Shown piece by piece: positions 53,301 to 62,798 of a stretch of DNA of 64,000 bases (position 1 is the first letter of the stretch; the number at the start of each line of letters is the position of its first letter). The notes beneath the pieces are model-generated. The model was not told where the DNA came from. It saw only the letters and a program-made list of their open reading frames with translations, and did no database searches. The DNA is from Juglans regia (lineage: Eukaryota > Streptophyta > Magnoliopsida > Fagales > Juglandaceae). The stretch is from NCBI RefSeq assembly GCF_001411555.2, contig NC_049911.1, forward strand, positions 32,399,044 to 32,463,043. The letters run 5' to 3'. The translations under genes were made by a program, and so were the position numbers.

Positions 53301-56300
53301 TAGTCTTTGAAAGAATAATTACATATATTGCCAACATTCTGATGGTATCAATTATTTAGGTCATACTAACACAAGATTGCAATTGCTCACTCTGTTATTG
53401 CAGCTGATCTACTCTACTTACAGTTGCACTCAAGGATGGTTCTTCACACCTTGCTCGAGCGATCCAAGTTTAAGGTCAGATATCTCCCAATTGACATTGT
53501 TTACATTTTTTTTTTTTAAAGTGACATCGCTTGCATTTATTTTGGTGGCTCTCTATGCTTGCTACTTTGTCTAGAGGTGAACAAAATATTAATTCTTCCC
53601 AGCAGGACTCCATTTCAATTTGATTGTGTACATTATATTGATGCGCTCGCTCTAAAAGTTCCTTTAGTTCTGATGCTATGGCATTTTGCTCTCTCTCTCC
53701 CTCCTCTTTTGTTGGCTGAGACGTTGCTCTTTCTGTATCGGGCCCCTCCATCGACCCCGAAACCTCGGAGGGTTTCGGGATATGCTTCTCTGTCGCCGAC
53801 AACAATTCCATCGAGGCCATCCTGCAGGCCCAGTGGGGAGTGGGTCAGCAGGCCCATCGGGGGGTGGGCCAGGGTCGCCGACGCCGGCACAACCTCAGTC
53901 GACGTCGACGGAGGAAACAGAGGCCTCGATGGAATTGTTGTCGGCGACAGAGAAGCATATCCCGAAACCCTCCGAGGTTTCGGGGTCGATGGAGGGGCCC
54001 GATACACATACAGCAAGACCGAGTCTTGGACAGGGGATGGAACAGAAGGGAGCGACGGCTCATGGGGAGGTAGTGGGTGGTCTGGCGGTGACACTACAAC
54101 CGACGGAGGTGGATGTGGAAGAATTCGCGGAGGTGGAGGTGGAAGAAATCGCGGAAGGGGAAGGTCTGGAAGTGAGTTTGGATGAAGATGGGTGTGGGTT
54201 TTCATCAGGGACACCACAGAATCTCTCGGGGAGTCAGGGGTTACCCGGGACACCACAGAACCTCTTGGTGGAAAGGCCCGAGCTGCTGGCACATCCAGAA
54301 GGTGCTCGACAGCAAAGGTCACAGTGGTCCACAGCAAAGGTCACAGTGGAGTGTGGGAGCGCATCAGAGATGGTAGGAGAAAGTCAGTTGAAGATGATTG
54401 AACCAAATAAATGCTCTAAAGTGGGGGAGGAGTCTGCAGGAGTGGATCCGACTCCAATAAGAATGATTTTTCCTAATGTTTCAGATGATTGGGTATTGAA
54501 AAAGGTAGAGGAACTTCAAAGTTGCATGGGAATTTCGTGTAAAGGATATGAAGAACAGTTCAAGGCACTGATTATAGCCATTGAGGCAGGACAACATGGT
54601 ACAGGGTTAAAAAGAAATAGGGAGTTAAAGAGGCTGATGTGGTCTATTAATTATGATGGAAAAGAGGGGAGTGCAAGTCGTATAAGAAACAAGGGGAGGG
54701 CTGGAACAATTGTTAAATGAAGCCTAGAATTTTGTGTTGGAATGTTAGGGGGCTGAATGAGGTTAATAAACGTTTGCGAATAAGAGCTCTATTAAGGCAA
54801 TGGAAAGTGGAAATTATCTGTTTACAAGAAACAAAGTTGAAGTTTATCGATAGAAGTATTATTCGGAGCTTATGGAGTTGTCAATACGTAGGCTGGTCAT
54901 ATTTGCCTTCGAAAGGGGCTTCGGGTGGAATTTTGATTATGTGGGATAAGAGGGTGGTGGAAAATAGTGATGAGTTTGTGGGAGAATATTTGGTTGGGTG
55001 TTTTTTTAAAAACACAGAAGATAATTTTTTATAGGCGTTTATTGGGGTATATGGTCCCAATTTGGACAGCGAGAGGAGGTTGCTTTGGGATGAGCTTGCT
55101 GGCCTATGTTCTTGGTGGGAGGTACCGTTGTGTATAGGTGGAGATTTTAATGTGACAAGATTTTCCAGCGAAAGTTCAGGGGCGGGTCGACAAAACCAAG
55201 CTATGTTGGACTTCTCGGATTTCATTTTTGAGGTAGGCCTTATGGATTTACCACTAATGGGAGGCGATTACACTTGGTCAAATAATCAAGCCTGGTCAAG
55301 AATTGATAGATTTCTCATCTCTCCCTCGTGGGAGACACAATACTTAGAAGTAAGTCAAACTAGGCTTTCAAGGATATGCTCTGATCACTTCCCTATATTG
55401 TTAGCTTGTGGCGGTACTCAAGGGGGTAGAAGGCCGTTCAAGTTTGAGAATATGTGGTTAAAGATGGATGGATTTGTGGAGATGGTCAGGCAATGGTGGA
55501 ATTCATACTTGAAGATTTGGAATGAACAGGTAGTTGGTGATGTAACTTTACAAAAGAAGAGTTTGTTTCAGGAGTTACAAGGTCTGGAGGGTGTAGGGGA
55601 AGAAAATATCAGAAAAGGTCAGGTAGTTGCTGAATTGGAAAGATTGACTTTAATGGAGGAAATTTCATGGAGACAAAAGTCAAGGGCCTTGTGGCTTCGG
55701 GAGGGGGATAGAAACACAAAGTTCTTTCATCGCATGGCCAATGCACATAGGAGGTTTAACTACATTGAGTCTTTGAGCATAGATGGAGATGTATCTTCAG
55801 ATCAGGGTGAGATAAAAGAACATGTGGTAGGGCATTTTGAACTTTTGTTAGAGGAACCTTATCCATGGAGGCCCACAATAGATGGTTTAGCTTTTGAGGT
55901 AATTGACCAATATAGCATGGATTGGGTGGAGAGACCATTTGAGGAGGAAGAGGTAAAACAAGTAATCAGGAATATGAACAAAGATAAAGCTCCAGGCCCG
56001 GATGGATTCACAATGGCTTTTTTCCAGGTTTGTTGGGAGGTGGTGCGAGAGGACGTAATGCTGGTTTTTCAGGAATTTTTCAGTCATGGAAGATTTGAGA
56101 AAAGCTTAAATGCTACTTTTATTGCACTAGTCCCTAAAAAGGCCGGTGCAAGAGAGGTACAAGATTTTAGACCGATTAGTCTTGTGGGCAGTGTGTATAA
56201 GATACTTGCCAAAACTCTTGCTAACAGGATGAGCACGGTCATGGAGAAGATTATCTCTAAGTCTCAAAATGCTTTTGTGAGGGGGAGACAAATTTTGGAC

Positions 56301-59300
56301 TCGGTTCTTATAGCTAATGAATGTTTGGACAGCAGGCTCAAGTCGGGAGATCCAGGTATCTTATGCAAACTCGATATGGAGAAGGCTTATGATCATGTAA
56401 ATTGGGATTTTTTGATGTACATGCTGAGGAGATGTGGGTTTGGGGAAAAATGGAGGAAGTGGATGAGATACTGTGTGTCATCGGTTCACTTCTCGGTTCT
56501 GATAAACGGTGATCCCGTGGGTTTTTTTCATAGTTCGAGGGGGCTGCGACAAGGTGACCCTCTATCACCTCTCTTATTTGTCTTAGTTATGGAGGCTCTA
56601 AGTCGTATGGTGTCGGCGGCAGTAGAAGGAGAATTTTTTTCAGGTTTCTCAGTGGGAGATACCCATGGTTCCACTATTATTTCTCATCTATTGTTTGCAG
56701 ATGACACTTTGCTTTTTTGTGAGGCAAATGAAGGGCATATACAATCTTTGAAGGCCATCTTACTATGTTTTGAAGCGGTATCCGGGTTGAAGATTAATCT
56801 TGCAAAGACGGAGATGGTTGTGGTTGGAGAAGTCAGAAATATTAGAGGGTTGGCGAATATTTTGGGATGTGAGGTTGTTTCGTTGCCATTGAAGTACCTT
56901 GGGTTACCGTTGGGGGCTTCTTTCAAAGCAAAGACAATTTGGGAAGGGGTGCTGGAAAAATTTGAGCGTAGGTTGGCCGGGTGGAAAAGGTTGTATCTCT
57001 CTAAAGGGGGGCGAATCACACTTATGAAGAGTATCTTATCCAATCTCCCCACTTATTACTTATCTTTATTTCCCCTCCCCGCAAGTATTGCTTCTCGAAT
57101 AGAGAAACTTCAACGGGATTTTTTGTGGAGTGGGTTAGGAGATGAGCGTAAGTTCCATCTAGTAGGGTGGGAAAAGGTATGTTCCCCTTTGAGAGACGGT
57201 GGGTTGGGGGTCCGGAATGTGAGGGCGTTCAATAAGACCCTATTAGGGAAATGGTTATGGCGTTATAACCATGAGAGGGGGGCTTTATGGAAAGGGGTGG
57301 TGGATATGAAGTATGGAAGTGAAAGAGGGGGTTGGTGTTCTAAAGAGGGTAGGGGGACATATGGAGTGGGGCTATGGAAGTTTATTCGAAAAGGATGGGG
57401 CTCTTTTGCTAGTAACACTCGTTTGCGTTTGGGGGATGGTAGTAGGATCAGCTTTTGGCAAGATGTGTGGTTGGGAAACACGGCCTTGAAGGATGCTTAT
57501 CCTATGATTTTCAGAATTGCACGGGAAAAAGAAGCTATGGTGGCTGACTTGCGGGTTCTTAACCAAGGCACACAGGAGTGGACTATCAACCTCACTCGGG
57601 ATGCACACGATTGGGAAGTGAATGAGCTGGTGGGATTTCTGAGCATGCTGTACAACATTACCACTGCTGCCACTTTGGAAGATACGATGGTTTGGTGCCC
57701 CTCTAGGAAAGGGAAATTTTCGGTAAGCTCTTTTTATGAATCCATTAATATGCACCAAAGGCATATTTTCCCTTGGAAGAATATCTGGAGGACTAAAGCA
57801 CCGACAAAGGCTGCATTTTTTGTGTGGACGGCAGCTCTAGGGAAGATTCCGACCTTTGATAATCTTAGAAGACGTGGCCTTATTATTATGGACTGGTGCT
57901 GTTTGTGCAGAAAAAGTGGGGAAACGGTGGACCATTTACTTCTTCATTGTGAGTTTGCTCGAGATATATGGACTAATTTTTTCAGTAGAATGGGATTAGC
58001 ATGGGGGATGCCGGGTAGGGTGGTTGACTTGTTAGCAAGCTGGAATGGGATCTCAGGAACAGCACAAATTGCAGCAGTGTGGAAGATGGTTCCTATATGT
58101 ATTTTCTGGTGTATTTGGAACGAACGTAATGAGAGACTTTTTGAGGATCATGAACGCTCTTTGGAAGAGTTTAGGAACTTTTTCTGGAAGACCTTGTTTG
58201 TGTGGGCCATTGCTCTTGATTTGAATGGTCTTAGTTTTCATGATTTCCTTGTAACTGTTTCGAGTCACTAATTGGTGTATTCACATGTATACTTCTAGTG
58301 TACCTGGGCTATGCCTCTTTCATATCAATAAAATAACTTATTACTTATCAAAAAAAAAAATTCTCCAGAAGATGGTTTATTTTTCTTCTCCTTACTGAGA
58401 GCTTGTGCACCCCCGGGATTAGTCGGGACTTTGTTCTCAGACACTCGGTGCCAATAAAAAAAAAAGATGGTTTATTTTTCTTACGTTGAAACCATCATCA
58501 TTTGTGATGTATATTTGAATTGATCCATAATAATGACCTGCCAGATGATAGTGATTTTCTGCATTCTTTGGGTCCATGTGCACAGCATGAAATGAATATT
58601 CAAAGATGCCTTTTTTGTGAGATGTGTGCAATTTGTGGAAAGTTGCACGTCTGTAAATTTTGGAGCCACAAAATTTGAGTTATTTGGCCTTTTGCTCGAG
58701 CACTGGATTGCAATTTTATTAAATCCCTCAAAATCCTGGGGGTATTCTTCTGCTTTAATTATTTAGCTAGAGCCCTTCTCTTGTTCGGGAGGTTAGGCTC
58801 ATTAGTGGCATTTAATTGTTTGTCTAAATGAGTATAGATCTTGGTATGGGGATTTTTTGGGGGCAGGCCAATTTGGCTTGATTGCAGCAAGAGATTAATT
58901 TCTCTTGTTGCCTCTTTGTGGCATAAAACGTTTGCTCTAAATTGTTCACAGTAAGGTTCTGTCAGTAAGGTTCTGTTAGCAGATGTTTTGCCTTGACAGT
59001 TTCCATTCCTACAGTAATATGTATTCATAAAAAAATAGTATTTTAAAACCTTTTTCTCATTGTAGAGGCTTGAGGAATATTTTAAGGATGCATGTCAAAA
59101 AGGTCAATTGCTCAGAATGGGAGCAGATTCCAGTTCCCTCAAGGTAAAGAACTGGTGATATAACTTTTGCTTGGCTTATACTATTCAAATGCCATCATCT
59201 AATTGGGAGTACATGTATATAACTCTTATTCTTGCTGGTCCTCTTTCTTTTTTCTAGAAGTTAGATTGTTGAATTTTGCTTGATACTAGGCTTTTAGTTG

Positions 59301-62033
59301 GGGTAGGATGCCATTGCCTTTTAGTTTATTGTGTTGCTTTATTTCTCCTGAAAATGTTCTTTTTCCCCTTCCAGTGTAAGGGCAATTGTTGCTTTAAATC
59401 TTCATAACTATGGAAGCGGAAGAAATCCATGGGGTAATTTGAAGCCAGAGTATTTGGAAAAGGTATCATATATTTGTGCTCGAGATGACATGCGCTACTT
59501 TTCTGCACTTTTGTAGGCTACAATAAGTCAATGCACTGAGATGCATGTTGTATTTTCCCTCTGTTATCATGACTGAGGGTAGTTTACTTGTGTATTTGTG
59601 TATTTTTTTTGCATTTCGTAGTGGTTGAAAGGGTGTTTAAGTATTGTAACTGTTCATTTTAGTCAGTTTGAGTGGTTTGTGATAGTGGTTGTGGTTGCTT
59701 ATTGAGTGGATCCAAAGACTTCTTACATCACAAAATGTCCATAGGATGACAGAGTATACAACGGCAGAAGAGCTTGGTATTCTCTCTTAGTGAAATGAAT
59801 GTTTTAGATATGAAAAATTCTACTCAGCAGCCCTACACCACACACCTGCTTTTATTTTTTTTCTTTAGCAGGTGTGTTGTGTAGGGCTGCTGAGCAAAAT
59901 AACTCTTTAGATATGTATGGTAATCTTCTTTGTGAAATGTATATAGTAATATCCTCCACCGTGGAATAAGAGCAGGATAATCATCTCCTCCATCAAATCT
60001 TTTGGAGATATGCAATAATCTCTCTTAGTGAAATATATGCTTTATGAGAGCAGCTTGTGATTGGGATGTTGATGCATTTACTGCATTCTTTGATGTGTTG
60101 TATTCCACTAGTTTGAGACAAAGAGGTGAAGACAAGATTCTTTAAGCCCTTTTCAAAAGGGGATGGTCAGTGCCATTCTTTTTGTAATGTATTTATTCCT
60201 CATGGTAACAACCCCTTTCCTTGGACGAAAATTTGGTGGACTAAGGTCCCTCTGAAAGCTGTGTTCTCTGTTTGGATAGCATCTCTAGGAAAAATTCTCA
60301 CCATGAACAATCAGAGGAAAAGACTGTCGTGGTTGAGCGGTGTTGCATGTGTAAGAGGAGTGGGGAGCCCATGGATTATCTTTTATTCTATTGGAAGTTG
60401 GCTGCTTTGTGGAGTGACTTTTTTAGTCAGGTTGGTTTGGCTTGATCATGCCCACAATCAATGGTATTGAACTCTTGGGGAGGGGTAGGTAGCAGCCCAC
60501 AAATTGCAGCAGTGTGAAAAATGGTTCCCACTGGCCTCATCTAGTGTATTTGGAGGGAAAGAAACCATATAACTTTTGAGAATGGTGAACTGATGATGGA
60601 GGAATTCTATCTTTTATTTTTTTTTAAGTTTTCTCCTTTGGACAGCTTCTGTAGACTTTAATGGGCTTAATTTACATTATTTTCTTGCATCTTTTTCTCT
60701 TTCTAGATTGGTGTGTCTCTTGGGTACATTAGCCTTGTTTGTTTTCACAGATGACATGAGATGAGATGAGTTGAGATTAAAGTTAAAAGTTGAATAAAAT
60801 ATTATTAGAATATATGTTTTTAATATTATTTTTATTTTGAGATTTGAAAAAGTTGAATTGTTTATTTTATTTTGTGTGAAAATTTGAAAAAATTGTAATG
60901 ATTAAATGAGATGAGTTCAAAGGAGTTGTGAAAACAAACGAGGCCGCTCTTGGGTTTTGAATCTTTTACGCCTTTTTAATGAAATTTTATTACACCAAAA
61001 ACTTTTCTTTTCTTTCTCTGTAGCTTGGTCTTTGTTACCATGTATTTGCAAGTATGTCTATTGTCGAATGCCATAGCGACAATTCCATGGTGAAAGCCTG
61101 TTTGTCAGTGTGTGATGCTTCCTAGAGTCAATGCTTACCTAGATCTTGTTTTTGGCTTTCTTTTAGAGAGGTTTTGTTGAGGCCCATGCAGATGATGGTC
61201 TACTTGAAATATTCGGTCTAAAGCAAGGATGGCATGCATCATTCGTCATGGTTGAACTCATCTCTGCCAAACACATCGCCCAGGTACTGCTTCTACTTCA
61301 ATTTTCTTTTATTATGGTTTATGCTATTATGTCAAGGTCTGACTATCAAACGCTATTGTTAGTTTATGAATCCAGCACCGGTCAGGGTGTTTACAGCGTT
61401 GGCATGTGGCAATGACACAATAATTTGAACAATATGATTCATGGGATATGTACCTTGACATTTTCTTTTATTGATAGTCATGGCGGCTCTCCCAATTTTG
61501 TATTTCTTCACCTTTTCTCCTTAATTATCAGGGTGCTTTCAGATTTTGCTGACCGAGTATCATCTTTTATAGTTGAGTTCTCCTTAATTATTAGGACAGC
61601 AAAACGCTATGTATTATTAAGTGATATCTTCCCTATATGTGAAACGCAAGGTTAGAGTTTGAGTCTTGACTGCATGCCTGGCCTTATGTTTCACATCGTT
61701 AAATACTTGGATTGGCAAAGTAAATCCTAATTGGTCCAAATTGGAGCTTTAGTACTAAATGGAAATGATAAATACTGTGATAAAATTATTCTTGCTTTTG
61801 CCATTGTGATAAAGGATGATGGTTGAGCCCTGTTAGTCGAATATTGGCACTTATGAAGTTTTATCTGGTATTAGGCTGCAGCTATTCGATTGGAAGTTAG
61901 AGGTGGAGAGTGGAAAGATGCATATATGCAGATGGATGGGGAGCCATGGGAACAGCCGTTGAGCAAGGACTATTCAACGTTTGTGGAAATTAAGAGGGTC
62001 CCTTTTCAATCACTTATGATTGGTGGAGGGTGA
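47394..62033 (+). CDS. Diacylglycerol kinase, cluster II (DGK3/DGK4/DGK7-like)
   Basis: Phosphorylates diacylglycerol to phosphatidic acid using ATP. Twelve exons in phase: 47394-47723, 48659-48781, 48941-49078, 49161-49246, 50318-50405, 51560-51635, 52284-52366, 53404-53474, 59066-59143, 59375-59462, 61167-61283 and 61875-62033; 478 aa, normal for cluster II, which lacks the C1 domains of cluster I. Exon 1 has [14 protein letters not shown], opening the catalytic domain. Residues 154-161 are GGDGTVGW, the nucleotide-binding loop, followed by [18 protein letters not shown]. The accessory domain includes [36 protein letters not shown] and [16 protein letters not shown], and ends DGEPWEQPL...[11 protein letters not shown]. 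Intron 8 (5591 bases) contains an L1; intron 10 has three more insertions. All splice sites are canonical, so the insertions need not break the gene. A candidate AATAAA lies at 62343-62348. Confidence 0.95.
53734..54006. repeat. 85-bp perfect inverted repeat at the L1 5' end
   Basis: Arms 53734-53818 and 53922-54006 are exact reverse complements over 85 bases, with a 103-base spacer. The right arm is in ORF1 coding sense ([17 protein letters not shown]); the left arm is the same piece turned over. A likely origin is twin priming, which leaves an inverted 5' segment on LINE insertions. Confidence 0.9.
53819..54720 (+). pseudogene. L1 ORF1 remnant, 5'-truncated
   Basis: The frame is open to the TGA at 54718-54720. 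The usual N-terminal RNA-binding (DUF4283) domain and CCHC knuckle of plant L1 ORF1 are missing, so only the acidic linker and C-terminal part ([17 protein letters not shown]) remain. It contains tandem duplications of 24 bp (54105-54152) and 22 bp (54310-54353), and a 19-bp repeat (GGGACACCACAGAA) at 54208 and 54247. Upstream codons of the open frame belong to the inverted arm and flank and are not original ORF1. Confidence 0.6.
54717..58271 (+). pseudogene. L1 ORF2: endonuclease and reverse transcriptase, one internal stop
   Basis: 1184 codons in one frame from the ATG at 54717, interrupted only by TAG at 55032-55034 (codon 106), where relatives, as I recall, have Trp. The order is an APE-type endonuclease ([39 protein letters not shown]), then the RT ([42 protein letters not shown], catalytic FADD at 56694-56705, LKINLAKTE), then the zf-RVT region ([34 protein letters not shown]). 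These catalytic residues are intact. Its start overlaps the ORF1 stop as ATGA. The single nonsense change probably inactivates it as an autonomous element. Confidence 0.9.
58371..58482 (+). mobile_element. 78-bp poly(A) retroposon with 17-bp target site duplication
   Basis: GATGGTTTATTTTTCTT occurs at 58371-58387 and again at 58466-58482. Between them is a short insert (GAGAGCTTGTGCACCCCCGG, then CGGTGCCAATA) ending in a run of A. This is a 5'-truncated retroposon made by target-primed reverse transcription, 10 bases behind the L1 poly(A). Confidence 0.85.
59817..59902. mobile_element. Hairpin-type MITE, family B copy 3, in kinase intron 10
   Basis: Arms 59823-59850 and 59867-59894 are complementary over 28 bases with one mismatch, around a 16-base loop. 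The outer sequence ATTCTACTCAGCAGCCCTAC matches the layout of the other two copies. As RNA it would form a near-perfect stem-loop. Confidence 0.75.
60126..60731 (+). mobile_element. Decayed L1 3' fragment in kinase intron 10
   Basis: Similar to 57760-58330 of the complete L1: CCTTGGACGAAAATTTGGTGG, GACTAAGGTCCCTCTGAAAG, GGATAGCATCTCTAGGAAAA, ATTGCAGCAGTGTG and TTTGGAGGGAAAGAAACC. Frameshifts and stops break the zf-RVT region. It ends near a GGTGTGTCTCTTGGGTACATT tail, next to a MITE. Confidence 0.8.
60732..60944 (+). mobile_element. MITE family A copy with clear TIRs
   Basis: The TIRs GCCTTGTTTGTTTTCAC (60732-60748) and GTGAAAACAAACGAGGC (60928-60944) match in 16 of 17 bases. The interior has GATGAGATGAGTTGAG, AAAGTTGAATAAAATATT and TTTGAAAAAGTTGAATTG. 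It is the best-preserved copy of the family here. No convincing target duplication was seen at its flanks. Confidence 0.75.
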
Positions 62034-62798
62034 CTATATCGTGGCTTACCTCCCATTTAGGTATGCTCAGATTCTTGTAAAGTAGGTATGCTACCTGAAG
62101 GCTTGTAATTTTCATTTAGGCACCGCAGTTAACAGTGTAATTGCTTGTGAGTTGTTGTATCAATCCATTGTTAGTCAAAATCCTATTCATTCCTTTTTCT
62201 TTCTAGTTGTGAAGACTAGCTTACACGCAATTGAGAGAGGGACGGGGTACCTGGTTTAAGGTGGGCTAAAATTGTTGTTCGTGGATTGTCCTGGTTTAGT
62301 AATTTATTTACAATTTAGAAGAATCTTTGTAGACTAATTGATAATAAATGGGCACACTGTTTGTACTCGCAACAGTTGTATGGTCCACTACTTTTTGTTG
62401 TCTTCTATTTCTCTTTTTAGTTTATTGAGAAGTTAGTATTGTTCACCAAGAAGAGAATCTGGGTTTGATTTCAAAATTAAATGTAAGGGAGTGGTTTTAC
62501 CCTATATTTTTTGGTGTTTCCTTGTGAATGCAACTCATGGCTTCCAGCAGAGCGAGAAGTTTGAAGTTGGAACTTGAAATCAAGGCTAAGCAAAATGAGG
62601 GGCTGGGTTACGGGTATTGAACATTTGTCATTATTTATGCAACTTAGTTTGACATTCTTTTGAGGGACTGGGCAACTCTCTGAATCCATGTTTTCGTACG
62701 TGCATGTGTGTGTGGATACACTAATATTAAGAGCAAAGGCAGCCCTAAGGACACGGTTTATTTAAAGTACTACTCACAAAAGTAGTAATACTTTCTGT
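62034..62798. other. Convergent intergenic region between kinase and receptor genes
   Basis: 765 bases separate the two stop codons of genes that run towards each other, so both 3' UTRs lie here and may overlap. An AATAAA at 62343-62348 could serve the kinase. No other gene was seen. Confidence 0.6.

Larger units (their letters stand above)
53734..58360 (+). mobile_element. L1-type LINE inserted in kinase intron 8, sense orientation
   Basis: About 4.6 kb: a GC-rich 5' inverted-repeat block, a shortened ORF1 (to 54720), ORF2 (54717-58271), then GTGTACCTGGGCTATGCC, AATAAA at 58327-58332 and an 11-base poly(A) at 58350-58360. The long open frame implies recent insertion. No clean target duplication was found at the apparent ends, so the left border is uncertain. 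It lies on the coding strand of the host gene, so it is transcribed with the kinase pre-mRNA. Confidence 0.88.

Noticed and set aside
55062..55064. TTG as start of a separate second ORF2
   Set aside because: It lies in the same frame as the 54717 ATG, 27 bases after the TAG. It is the remainder of one interrupted ORF2.
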